Program-made: the position numbers and the translations under genes
Notes under the pieces: model-generated
What the model was told of the DNA's origin: nothing
Database searches by the model: none
The model's input: only the letters and a program-made list of their open reading frames with translations
Part shown: positions 26,815-35,232 of the stretch, piece after piece
How positions within the stretch are numbered: position 1 is the stretch's first letter
How the letters are laid out: each line of letters opens with the position of its first letter
Source of the DNA: Nocardia arizonensis
GTDB lineage: Bacteria; Actinomycetota; Actinomycetes; Mycobacteriales; Mycobacteriaceae
Assembly: GCF_001310275.1 (NCBI RefSeq)
Contig: NZ_LGYZ01000121.1
Coordinates: 183,874 to 247,873 of the forward strand
Reading direction: 5' to 3'
DNA length: 64,000 nucleotides

Positions 26815-27729
26815 ATGTCGTTGGAGGAGTACGCCGCGCTATCCGCTGCATGCCAAGTCTGCGGGCTCGATCCCACTGGGGCGGAACTGATCCACCACTC
26901 GAGCAACGCTGTCTATGTCCTGCCGCGTCACGGAGCTGTTGGACGGGTAAGCGCCAACGAGGCGGACGCCGATAGGCCGAGACGGACCTACGCAGTAACC
27001 GAATGGTTAACCGCGAAGCATCAATTCGGCGCGACGGCTCCGCTCCCCGGCGTCGAACCGGTGCGGGTCAACGGGTACACGGTTGGATTCTGGCAGTATT
27101 ATCGACAGGCGGCCGATAGCCCGGAGCTGACCTCGAGGGAACTTGGCCGTCTCCTGCGATCGCTGCACAACTTGCCTACGCCGCCCATCGAACTTCAACA
27201 GTGGACGCCGTTGGAATCGCTGCACGGAGCGCTACATATGGACAGCACGGTGGGCGTCATCAGCGAGGACGAACGTGCGTGGTTACTGAGCCGAATTGAC
27301 GAGGTCCGCAAGGAACTGTCCGAACTAGATTGGCCATTAGGCATCGGGCTGATCCATGGTGACGCCTGGGCCGGAAATCTTTTGTGGGACAACAGGTTTA
27401 ATTCAGCGCGATCGATTCTCGGAGATTGGGACTGGGTCAGTATCGGCCCACGAGAAGTGGACTTGATACCGACATGGCATGCCGCGGTGCGGTATGGACG
27501 TGACGAGACATGGGTTCGGAACTTCATCAACGAGTACGGCTACGACTTGTCGGAGTGGTCGGGGCACCGGGTACTGCTGGACATGCGTGACCTTGTTCAG
27601 GTAACCGGCCCACTCCGGCGAGCGACAACATCAGTCGAGCACGCCCACCGGTTGCGGCAACGAATCGATGACATCCGTGCAGGCAACCGGCAATCGTCGT
27701 GGAGCCATTACATTCCGGGCAGACTTTAG
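26815..27729 (+). CDS. Aminoglycoside phosphotransferase (APH)-fold kinase
   Basis: The 304-residue protein has the kinase core of the APH/choline kinase superfamily: catalytic loop HGDAWAGN (His181, Asp183, Asn188) and the metal-binding GDWDW (Asp204/Asp206). The N-terminal lobe (NAVYVLPRHGAVGRVS) is short and the usual lysine is not obvious. Family members phosphorylate antibiotics, sugars, choline or other small molecules. Pairing with a large XRE regulator recurs in actinobacteria, but the substrate is unknown; resistance cannot be claimed. Confidence 0.75.
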   Translation: MSLEEYAALSAACQVCGLDPTGAELIHHSSNAVYVLPRHGAVGRVSANEADADRPRRTYAVTEWLTAKHQFGATAPLPGVEPVRVNGYTVGFWQYYRQAADSPELTSRELGRLLRSLHNLPTPPIELQQWTPLESLHGALHMDSTVGVISEDERAWLLSRIDEVRKELSELDWPLGIGLIHGDAWAGNLLWDNRFNSARSILGDWDWVSIGPREVDLIPTWHAAVRYGRDETWVRNFINEYGYDLSEWSGHRVLLDMRDLVQVTGPLRRATTSVEHAHRLRQRIDDIRAGNRQSSWSHYIPGRL

Positions 27730-27737
27730 AGCTCGTA

Positions 27738-27920
27738 TCAGGTTCGGTTGCTGAGTCGTCGCCAGCAGATGAGGGCGGCTGCGAGGTTGAGGAATTCGTG
27801 GTGGATGTCGGTGCGGCGTTCCCAGCGGATGGCGAGGCGGCCGTACTGGTGGAGCAGGGCCGGGGTCCGTTCGACGATCCAGCGTCCGGCGGTGACCTTG
27901 TCGCGGGTGCCGCTGTGGGA
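27738..27920 (-). mobile_element. Fragment of an IS5-type transposase (C-terminal end)
   Basis: About 60 residues are left: GTRDKVTAGRWIVERTPALLHQ, then RLAIRWERRTDIHHEFLNLAAALICWRRL, ending in a proper stop at 27738. This is the conserved end of IS5-family DDE transposases, including the last catalytic glutamate in VER. The N-terminus and the other end of the element are missing, and the DNA switches abruptly to a decayed hsdM fragment. It is a dead remnant marking a past deletion or insertion. Confidence 0.75.
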
Positions 27921-27940
27921 CCGCGAGGCCAAGACGTTCG

Positions 27941-28137
27941 TCAGCTATCGCAGGACGGCTCGGCGAGTTTCGCGTAGGTGACCCAGCGCCGTGGAACGAC
28001 ACGGGCGGCTTGGGCGTCCGCGCGGACTTCGTACTGACGAATCCACCCTTCAACAACCGAACCGAGCGTTTTGCCGAGTTTCCCGTCACGGGCTGGGAAT
28101 TCGGTGATCCTTCACTGCACAACGACAACTTCGCCTG
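27941..28137 (+). pseudogene. Remnant of a second hsdM (type I methylase)
   Basis: In one open frame the DNA reads AGRLGEFRVGDPAPWNDT, GVRADFVLTNPPFNNRTE and FGDPSLHNDNFAW. This is the catalytic NPPF region of a type I methylase, of a different subtype from the intact hsdM at 20.7-22.2 kb. The N-terminal domain and SAM motif are gone, and the frame runs straight into hsdS-like sequence in another frame. It is not functional. Confidence 0.7.
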
Positions 28138-28452
28138 GCGTACCTGTCCAGTCCGAGGATTCTCCAAGAGTTGGCCACCCGTGCGACGGGCACCACGGTG
28201 CCGAACCTGAGCAAGGAGGCGTTAGGTCGCCAGCTGATCGCTCTGCCATCCTTCGAAGAACAACGTCGAATGGGCGTGGCTATGGTCGCCATCGACGACC
28301 AGATCGCCGCGCTTCACACGCTGGCGGAGGCCGGAGCGTCAGCCCGTGCCTCGCTTGCTGATGGCTTGGTCACCGGAGTGATGGAACTGGGCGCGGTTGT
28401 GCCTGATCTGGACGACGTGATCGCCGACCCGGCGAGGTCCGCGCAAATATGA
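28132..28452 (+). pseudogene. Remnant of a second hsdS (C-terminal specificity subunit)
   Basis: The frame reads RLAYLSSPRILQELATRATG, TTVPNLSKEALGRQLIALP, then FEEQRRMGVAMVAIDDQIAALHTLAEAGASARASLADGLVTG and stops at 28452. This is the end of a recognition domain plus the second conserved helical spacer of HsdS. It is joined directly to the hsdM fragment, so an internal deletion removed the end of hsdM and most of hsdS. No hsdR partner follows; the next gene is core. Confidence 0.75.
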
Positions 28453-28532
28453 GTAGAGGAGACCTCAGTGGCGGAGTCCTCGGTGAACCGTGAACTGATC
28501 GGGGCGGTCGACACGTATGGAAGGCTGGAGAG

Positions 28533-30572
28533 ATGAACCGACTCGGCAGCGCGACCTCGCCCTACCTCCGGCAGCATGCCGACAACCCGGTGCACTGGCG
28601 GGAATGGGATGCGGAGGCGCTGGCAGAGGCGGCAGCGCGGGATGTGCCGATTCTGCTGTCGGTGGGGTACGCGAGTTGCCATTGGTGTCATGTGATGGCG
28701 CACGAGTCTTTCGAGGATGAGGCCACGGCGGCGTTGATGAACGAGCACTACGTGTGCGTGAAGGTCGATCGCGAGGAGCGGCCCGACCTGGATTCGGTCT
28801 ACATGAGTGCGACGGTGGCGATGACGGGGCAGGGCGGGTGGCCGATGACCTGCTTTCTCACCCCCGAGGGCGAGCCCTTCTACTGCGGCACCTACTTCCC
28901 GAAGGTGCCGCGCGGCGGAATGCCATCGTTCACACAGTTGCTCACCGCGGTCGCCGAGACCTGGCGTGACCGGCGTTCGGAGGTGAACCAGGTTTCCGCG
29001 CAGGTGGCGGAGTCGCTGCGCGCGCAGGCCGCGGGGCTGCCCGACGCCGAATTCGAGGTGAGCGCCGAACTTCTCGATCACGCGGTCGCCGCGGTGCTGG
29101 GTGATGAGGACGCCGAGCACGGCGGATTCGGCGGCGCGCCGAAATTCCCGCCTTCGGCGCTGCTCGAGGGGCTGTTGCGTGATTGGGAGCGCACCGGTGC
29201 GCCGGAGACGGCCGCGGTGGTGCGGCGCGCGGCCGAGGCGATGGCGCGCGGCGGCATCTACGACCAGTTGCGCGGTGGTTTCGCACGCTATTCGGTCGAT
29301 GCAGCCTGGGTGGTGCCGCATTTCGAGAAGATGCTCTACGACAATGCCCAATTGCTGCGCTGCTATGCCCATCTCGCGCGGCGCGCTGTCGCACCGCTCG
29401 CGTCGCGGATCACGGCGGAGACGGTGCGGTTTCTGCTCACCGATCTCGGCACCGCGGAAGGCGGGTTCGCTTCCGCGCTCGACGCCGACACCCATCTCGA
29501 ACCCGACGGTCCGGGTGTCGAGGGCGCGACCTACGTGTGGACGCCCGCGGAGCTGACCGGCATCCTCGGCCCGGTCGACGGTGCCTGGGCCGCGGAGGTC
29601 TTCGGCGTGAGCACGGCGGGCAATTTCGAACAGGGCGCGTCGGTGCTCACCCGGTACACCGACCCCGACGACGAAGCCCGCCTCGCGCGGGTGCGCGCGG
29701 CACTGGCCGAGGCCCGCGACGTCAGGCCGCAGCCCGCGCGTGACGACAAGGTCGTCACGGCCTGGAACGGTATGGCCATTACCGCGCTCGCCGAGGCGGG
29801 AACCGCTCTGGCACAACCGGAGTGGGTCGAAGCCGCAGTGCGCTGCGCGCGTTTCCTGCTGGACGCGCACGTGATCGACGGCCGCGTCCGCCGCGCCTCA
29901 CTCGGCGGCACGGTGGGCGCGGCACCGGGCATCCTCGAGGACTACGCCTGGCTCGCGGTGGGACTGCTCGCCCTCCACCAGGCCACCGGTGGCCTCGTCT
30001 GGCTGGAACACGCCCAGCGTCTCCTGGATGCCGCGATAGACCACTTCGCCGATCCCGAATCCCCCGGCAGTTGGTACGACACCGCCGACGACGCGGAAAC
30101 GCTCGTCACTCGCCCCCGCGACCCCATCGACGGCGCGACGCCCGCGGGCGCCTCCGCACTCGCCGAAGCGCTGCTCACGGCCGCCGCCGCGAGCGACCCC
30201 GCGCACGCCGAACGCTATCGCCTTCTCGCCGACCGAACCCTGCGCCGCGGCGCGATAGTGCTGGCCCGAGCACCCCGTTCGGCGGGGCAATGGCTGACCG
30301 TGGCCGAAGCCGCGCTGCGCGGCCCGCTCCAAGTGGCCATCGCGCTTCCTCCCGCGCTCGAACTATCCGCCGCGACAAGAGAACTGGTCGATTCGGCGCG
30401 AGTCAACGCGCCCGGCGGAACCGTGGTGATCGCGGCAGCTCCCGGCACGGTCCCGCTGCTGTCCGAACGTCCACCCGTCGGCGACGAAGCGGCCGCGTAC
30501 GTCTGCCGCGGCGCGGTCTGCGACCTTCCGGTCACCACCCCCGGAGACCTGACCGCGGCCCTCGCCCACTGA
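28533..30572 (+). CDS. Thioredoxin-domain protein of the YyaL/SSP411 (DUF255) family, Rv1084-like
   Basis: The 679-residue protein begins with a thioredoxin-like DUF255 domain. The motif YASCHWCHVMAHESFED has Cys49 and Cys52 in a CxxC arrangement, followed by KVDREERPDLD and GGWPMTCFLTPEGEPFYCGTYFP. The rest is an (alpha/alpha)6-barrel as in N-acyl-glucosamine epimerases (FAKMLYDNAQL equivalent at FEKMLYDNAQLLRCY, KVVTAWNGMAI). Its cellular role is unknown. It is the first core gene right of the accessory region and continues the Rv1083-Rv1084 order. GGAGAG lies close before the ATG. Confidence 0.9.
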   Translation: MNRLGSATSPYLRQHADNPVHWREWDAEALAEAAARDVPILLSVGYASCHWCHVMAHESFEDEATAALMNEHYVCVKVDREERPDLDSVYMSATVAMTGQGGWPMTCFLTPEGEPFYCGTYFPKVPRGGMPSFTQLLTAVAETWRDRRSEVNQVSAQVAESLRAQAAGLPDAEFEVSAELLDHAVAAVLGDEDAEHGGFGGAPKFPPSALLEGLLRDWERTGAPETAAVVRRAAEAMARGGIYDQLRGGFARYSVDAAWVVPHFEKMLYDNAQLLRCYAHLARRAVAPLASRITAETVRFLLTDLGTAEGGFASALDADTHLEPDGPGVEGATYVWTPAELTGILGPVDGAWAAEVFGVSTAGNFEQGASVLTRYTDPDDEARLARVRAALAEARDVRPQPARDDKVVTAWNGMAITALAEAGTALAQPEWVEAAVRCARFLLDAHVIDGRVRRASLGGTVGAAPGILEDYAWLAVGLLALHQATGGLVWLEHAQRLLDAAIDHFADPESPGSWYDTADDAETLVTRPRDPIDGATPAGASALAEALLTAAAASDPAHAERYRLLADRTLRRGAIVLARAPRSAGQWLTVAEAALRGPLQVAIALPPALELSAATRELVDSARVNAPGGTVVIAAAPGTVPLLSERPPVGDEAAAYVCRGAVCDLPVTTPGDLTAALAH

Positions 30573-30696
30573 CCTGCGCGCCGACGGCTCGACCTCCCGA
30601 TGATCCGTGACATGTGTCCCGCCGGCACGCACGCCGTATTCGTCGACCTGCTCAGGCGCCGTAGCGTCCGCGTGCGAAGAAGTTCCCGTGACGCGG

Positions 30697-32271
30697 TCAG
30701 TGGCTGGCGGTGGAATCGGTTGCGGCGGAGTGGACTTCGGGGATCGGGCTGGGTGGATCGGATCGTTCGGTGGGCGGGGTCGGGGGGAGATCGGCGGGGT
30801 CGGTGTCGGTCCAGCAGGCGGTGGGGGTGGGCATGCCGCGCAGATGGATGCGGTCGTAGAGGGTCCACAGGTCGCGTTCGGCGGCATTGGCGGCGTCGAT
30901 GACGGTGCTGCTCACCAGGATTCGGCGGGGAGCCGCCTTGGCCTTGGCGGTGAGACGGGCGGCCTCGTTGACGGCGTCACCGATGACGGTGAACTCCAGG
31001 CGGGTGTCGGTGCCGACGTCGCCCGCGAAGACGCGCCCACGTGCCACGCCGATGCCGATATCGAGCTCGCCGCCCGCGATGACCTCGTCACGAATGCGGC
31101 GGGCGGCGCGCAGGGCGGGAGTCGCGTTGTCGGCGAGGGCGATCGGCGCGCCGAATATGCACAGGGCGGCGTCGCCCTCGAATTTGTTGACCAGACCGTT
31201 GTTGTCCTCGGTGGCGGCGACCACGATGGCGAGCAGACGATTGAGCTTGGCCACGAAATCGTGCGGTGCCAGGCCGTTGGACAGCGCCACCGAGCCGGTC
31301 ACGTCGACGAACAGCGCGGAGACCATGCGCACGTCGCCGGTGAGGTCCATGCCGCGGGTGAGCGCGCGTTCGGCGACGTCCGCGCCGACATGGCGGCCGA
31401 ACAGATCGCGCATGCGTTCGCGTTCCCGCAGGGTGATCGACAGCTCGTTGACCGAATGCTCCAGTAGTCCGATCTCGCTGGTGCTGCCCACCGGAACCCG
31501 GACCTCCTGATCGCCGTCGGTGATGCGGTCCAGTGCCAGGCGCAGGGTGCGCAGCGGGATCGCGACCGAACGGGCCAGGAAGGTGGTGGCCAGCGCGCCG
31601 ACGCCGATGCCGACGGCGGACAAGTAGAGCGCGGTGCGAATGCGGTCGGGGTCGCGCGCGGCGGGATCGGCGAGCACCACGATCAGCATGGCCAGCGGCA
31701 GCGCGCCCGAGACGCCCCACGTGACGATGACGCGCACCAGTACCGAGGCACTCCAATGTGTCGTCGCCCCGAGCACCTCGGAGACCTCGGGAATCGCGGG
31801 CCAGATCATGCGGTCGACGATGAGGAAGGTCACCGCCGCCGACTGGAATGCGCCGAGGACGAATATCGAGACGGTGACGGCCCTGTCGTTGTGCTCGGTC
31901 ATGTGCGCGAACAGCCACGAGGCCACGATGACGCCGGGTATCCACAGGGCGAGCACACGCACCGTGATGGCGACCGGCAAGCGCAGCACCCGGCGAGCCT
32001 CTTCGGGCGTTGGCCTGCGCTGCTTGTCCAACCAGTCGAAATATGAACTACGTTCGCGCAGGGCGAGGACGATTCCGCACAGGAATCCGATGGTCGGGTA
32101 GATGCCGATCTGGATGAGCGAGTGCGGCCGGCTCGCGCCGAGTCGGCCGAAGAAGCCGCTCAACCACAGTTCGGTGACGATGACGGCGAGTCCGCTGAGA
32201 TTGGCCGTGATCACGACGACGGCCAGACCCCAACGCGCCTTGAGGCCCCAGAGCGTGAGTTTGGCGATCAC
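30697..32271 (-). CDS. Membrane-bound class III adenylate/guanylate cyclase with HAMP domain
   Basis: The 524-residue protein has about six transmembrane helices in residues 10-250, a HAMP linker (about 235-290, ARSVAIPLRTLRLALDRITDGD) and a C-terminal class III cyclase domain. The catalytic domain keeps the metal-binding aspartates (ALFVDVTGSVALS and FEGDAALCIFGAP), the purine-specifying lysine in VNKFEGD, and the transition-state residues in IGDAVNEAARL. The layout matches the Rv1318c-Rv1320c and Rv3645 type in M. tuberculosis, which make cAMP. A Pro/Ser-rich tail ends the protein. Start GTG 32271. Confidence 0.9.
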   Translation of the reverse strand: MIAKLTLWGLKARWGLAVVVITANLSGLAVIVTELWLSGFFGRLGASRPHSLIQIGIYPTIGFLCGIVLALRERSSYFDWLDKQRRPTPEEARRVLRLPVAITVRVLALWIPGVIVASWLFAHMTEHNDRAVTVSIFVLGAFQSAAVTFLIVDRMIWPAIPEVSEVLGATTHWSASVLVRVIVTWGVSGALPLAMLIVVLADPAARDPDRIRTALYLSAVGIGVGALATTFLARSVAIPLRTLRLALDRITDGDQEVRVPVGSTSEIGLLEHSVNELSITLRERERMRDLFGRHVGADVAERALTRGMDLTGDVRMVSALFVDVTGSVALSNGLAPHDFVAKLNRLLAIVVAATEDNNGLVNKFEGDAALCIFGAPIALADNATPALRAARRIRDEVIAGGELDIGIGVARGRVFAGDVGTDTRLEFTVIGDAVNEAARLTAKAKAAPRRILVSSTVIDAANAAERDLWTLYDRIHLRGMPTPTACWTDTDPADLPPTPPTERSDPPSPIPEVHSAATDSTASH

Positions 32272-32457
32272 GATGTGCCTACGTTCCCTCCCGCGTTGCC
32301 GCCGCGATTCGGTGCGCCGGACCGGGGGCGGCGTCGATTACTCGAAGCGCCAGCATAGAACCCGTGCGAGTAGGGCAGGGGGATTACGCCGATCATGTGA
32401 CCTTTGTCCGCCGAACGCGGGACGAGGGTCGCGTCGCGGTCGGCTATTCGACTCTGG

Positions 32458-33180
32458 TCAGCGCAGGACCACCAACCAGATGGCGATGTAGTGGCTCAGC
32501 GCGGCCAGCACGGTCGCGGCGTGGAAGAACTCGTGGTGACCGAAGACCTCCGGCCACGGATTGGGCCATTTGGTGGCGTAGAGGATGGCGCCCACGCTGT
32601 AGATGACGCCGCCGACGGCGAGCAGGATCAGCGGCACGAGGCCGACCTGCGCGTGCAGTTGCCCGGCCACCGGCACCACGGCCCAGCCGAGCAGCAGATA
32701 CAGCGGCACCCCGACCCAGCGCGGCGCGGTCGGCCACAGCAGTTTGAGCGCGACACCCGCCAGTGCTCCCGCCCACACCACCGCGAGCAAGGTGCGCCCC
32801 GTACTGCCCGGCAGGCCCATCAGGGCGAAGGGGGTGTAGCTACCGGCGATGAAGACGAAGATCATGGAGTGATCGGCGCGCTTCATCCTGATACGGTCGC
32901 GCGGCGAACGCCAGGTGATCCGGTGGTAGACGGCGCTGACGCCGAACAGGGCGCAGACGGTAAGTCCGTAGATCAGGCTCGACCAGCCGGCGGTCGCCGA
33001 GACGGTCGATGCGACGGCCACCAACGCGGTGACCGCCACGGCCGCGACGCCTACGGCCCAGGTGTGGATCCAGCCCCGCATCCGTGGTTTGCCGAGCGCG
33101 GTGGCGACCAGTTCGACGGCGCTGTCACCGGGGGAAGGCGCGATCGGCGCCGCTTCGGGGGCGCCGACTGATTCGGACAC
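32458..33180 (-). CDS. Hemolysin III/PAQR family membrane protein (TrhA/YqfA type, Rv1085c-like)
   Basis: The 240-residue protein has seven predicted transmembrane helices and the PAQR metal-site motifs: SAVYHRITW, RADHSMIFVFIAGSYTPFAL, and FGHHEFFHAATVLAALSHYIAIW. The Ser/His/Asp/His residues of these motifs form the zinc site in PAQR receptors. Bacterial members affect membrane-fluidity homeostasis; the old hemolysin name is misleading. The start has AGGAGG upstream. An inverted repeat lies in the divergent promoter shared with the prenyl transferase gene. Confidence 0.9.
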   Translation of the reverse strand: MSESVGAPEAAPIAPSPGDSAVELVATALGKPRMRGWIHTWAVGVAAVAVTALVAVASTVSATAGWSSLIYGLTVCALFGVSAVYHRITWRSPRDRIRMKRADHSMIFVFIAGSYTPFALMGLPGSTGRTLLAVVWAGALAGVALKLLWPTAPRWVGVPLYLLLGWAVVPVAGQLHAQVGLVPLILLAVGGVIYSVGAILYATKWPNPWPEVFGHHEFFHAATVLAALSHYIAIWLVVLR

Positions 33181-33207
33181 GGAATACCTCCTGATTGACC
33201 GGTCGGT

Positions 33208-33227
33208 AACCTACGCTATCGTAAGTT
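33208..33227. promoter_or_regulatory. Inverted repeat in the divergent hemolysin III/prenyl transferase promoter
   Basis: AACCTACG and CGTAAGTT form 8-base arms with one mismatch around a CTAT spacer. The site lies 28 bases before the hemolysin III-type start and 76 before the chosen prenyl transferase start, within an AT-rich promoter-like patch. The form suggests a TetR- or FadR-type operator; no matching regulator gene adjoins. Confidence 0.5.
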
Positions 33228-33302
33228 TATGGAATCGGACCGGCGCGTCGCGATTCGTGGTCGATGCCGTGTTCGCGCTTTCGGGGCGTACTGTTGGACG
33301 CC

Positions 33303-34082
33303 GTGGAGGTTCCGAGTCCGGTGCGTGGTCTGCCTTACCGCATCTACGAGGCGCGGCTGTCCAAGCAGCTGTCCGGTAAACAACATCCCCGGCACGTCGC
33401 GGTGATGTGTGACGGCAATCGGCGGTGGGCCAGGGAGAACGGGTTCACCGACGTGAGCCACGGTCATCGGGTCGGCGCGCTGAAGATCGCCGAACTAGTC
33501 GGCTGGTGTGCCGACGAGGGCATCGAGATGGTCACCGTCTACCTGCTGTCGACCGAGAACCTGCGCCGCGATCCCGAAGAACTGGAAACGCTGTTCGAGG
33601 TCATCACCGATGTCGTGGAGGAGTTGTCGGCTCCTGAGCAGAACTGGAGTGTGCGCATCGTCGGCACGCTCGACGGCTTCCCGGAACTGATCGCCAAACG
33701 GCTGCGCACCGCGGCCGAACGCACCATCGGCCGCGACGGCGTGCACGTGAATGTCGCGGTCGGCTACGGCGGGCGCCAAGAGATCGCCGACGCCGTGCGC
33801 AGTCTGGTGCGCCAGGAGATCGCCGCGGGGGAGACCGGCGAGGATCTGGTGCAGTCCATCACTGTCAACGCCATCGGCCAGCATCTCTACACCTCGGGCC
33901 AGCCCGATCCCGATCTGGTGATCCGCACCTCCGGCGAGCAGCGGCTGTCGGGCTTCCTGCTGTGGCAGAGCGCCTACTCCGAGATCTGGTTCACCGAAGC
34001 CTATTGGCCGGAGTTCCGCCGCGTCGACTTCCTGCGGGCGCTGCGCGACTACGCGGCCAGGCACCGCCGCTTCGGCGTCTAA
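33303..34082 (+). CDS. cis-prenyl transferase, (2Z,6E)-farnesyl diphosphate synthase-like (Rv1086 type)
   Basis: The 259-residue protein is a Z-type isoprenyl diphosphate synthase. The conserved HVAVMCDGNRRWA carries the magnesium-binding Asp37; other motifs are GHRVGALKIAEL, TVYLLSTENLRRD, VGYGGRQEIADA, DLVIRTSGEQRLSGFLLWQSAYSE and RALRDYAAR. It tracks Rv1086, which makes the short-chain precursor extended by UppS to decaprenyl phosphate for the cell wall. GTG 33303 gives the N-terminus closest to Rv1086, though TTG codons just upstream are possible. The next genes point toward it. Confidence 0.9.
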   Translation: MEVPSPVRGLPYRIYEARLSKQLSGKQHPRHVAVMCDGNRRWARENGFTDVSHGHRVGALKIAELVGWCADEGIEMVTVYLLSTENLRRDPEELETLFEVITDVVEELSAPEQNWSVRIVGTLDGFPELIAKRLRTAAERTIGRDGVHVNVAVGYGGRQEIADAVRSLVRQEIAAGETGEDLVQSITVNAIGQHLYTSGQPDPDLVIRTSGEQRLSGFLLWQSAYSEIWFTEAYWPEFRRVDFLRALRDYAARHRRFGV

Positions 34083-34120
34083 TCCGGTTCGTCGCATGGG
34101 TTCGGCAGGGCCGCAACAGT

Positions 34121-35053
34121 TTACAATTTGCGTAGGCGCAGCCTGTTGATGGCGTGATCGGCGTCCTTGCGCAGCACCAGGGTCGCGCGCGGGCGGGTGG
34201 GCAGTATGTTCTCGACCAGGTTGGGCCGGTTGGTGGAGTTCCAGATGTCCTGTGCCGCAACCTTGGCCTGCTCGTCGGCCAGCGCGGCGTAGTGGTGGAA
34301 GTGGGCGTCGGGATCGGCGAACGCGGTCGCACGCAGCGCGAGAAACCTTTGCACGTACCACTTCTCGATATCCTCGATGCGCGCGTCGACGTAGATGGAG
34401 AAGTCGAACAGATCCGAGACCATGAGGCGCGGCCCGGTTTGCAGGACATTGAGCCCTTCGACGATGAGAATGTCGGGCTGGCGGACGCAATGCATCTTGC
34501 CGGGCACGATGTCATAGGAGATATGCGAATACACCGGTGCGCACACCTCGGCCGCGCCGGATTTGACCTCCGTGACGAATCGCAGGAGTTTCCGCCGGTC
34601 GTAGCTTTCCGGGAATCCTTTGCGGTGCATTATGCCGCGCCGATTCAGTTCCGCGGTCGGATAAAGAAATCCATCCGTTGTGACCAAATCCACACGCGGA
34701 TGATGATCCCAGCGCGCCAACAATGCCTGGAGCACGCGCGCCGTCGTGGATTTTCCGACCGCGACACTGCCCGCGACGCCGATCACGAAGGGCACTTGCC
34801 GATCGGGATGCTTTTCTCCGAGGAATGTCGCGGTGGCCGCGAAAAGTCGCTGGCGAGCCGCGACCTGGAGGTGGATGAGTCGAGCCAACGGCAGGTAGAC
34901 CTCGGCGACCTCCTCGAGATCTATCTGTTCGCCGAGACCGCGCAACCCGATCAGTTCTTCCTCGGTGAGCACCAGCGGCGTCGATTTGCGTAGCGTTCGC
35001 CACTGCTTTCGATCGAATTCCACATAGGGGCTCGGCTCGCTCATTCGTCCCAC
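34121..35053 (-). CDS. coaA: Type I pantothenate kinase
   Basis: The 310-residue kinase carries out the first, committed step of coenzyme A synthesis. It shows the P-loop GVAGSVAVGKSTTARVLQ, the catalytic region LVTTDGFLYPTAEL, KGFPESYDRRKLLRF, and the C-terminal RPNLVENILPTRPRATLVLRKD. It is nearly collinear with M. tuberculosis CoaA. GTG 35053 (VGRMSEPSPYVEF) matches the mycobacterial N-terminus, while ATG 35044 is three codons shorter and has GGGACGA before it; either is possible. Confidence 0.95.
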   Translation of the reverse strand: MGRMSEPSPYVEFDRKQWRTLRKSTPLVLTEEELIGLRGLGEQIDLEEVAEVYLPLARLIHLQVAARQRLFAATATFLGEKHPDRQVPFVIGVAGSVAVGKSTTARVLQALLARWDHHPRVDLVTTDGFLYPTAELNRRGIMHRKGFPESYDRRKLLRFVTEVKSGAAEVCAPVYSHISYDIVPGKMHCVRQPDILIVEGLNVLQTGPRLMVSDLFDFSIYVDARIEDIEKWYVQRFLALRATAFADPDAHFHHYAALADEQAKVAAQDIWNSTNRPNLVENILPTRPRATLVLRKDADHAINRLRLRKL

Positions 35054-35232
35054 TTACCCGACGCTCCATTTCGGCAAACACGCCCACAACCCGCGTTGGC
35101 GCTTCGAGATCCGGTCCTGCTCTCGCCGCATGTGCGAATTCTCCTCCGCCTTCCGGGCATGCGGCACGCGGGGTATCGCTACCCGTAGGTAACCGAGTCG
35201 ATACCCGGCGTTGTGCCACTAACGTGAAGGCT

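Noticed and set aside
26815..27729. Aminoglycoside resistance gene
   Set aside because: The APH fold is shared by many kinases with other substrates and the nucleotide-binding lobe is atypical; resistance cannot be inferred.
27690..27940. Intact insertion sequence
   Set aside because: Only the transposase C-terminus is present, with no matching second end or target duplication.
32458..33180. Hemolysin (toxin)
   Set aside because: The family name is historical; motifs are those of PAQR membrane-homeostasis proteins.
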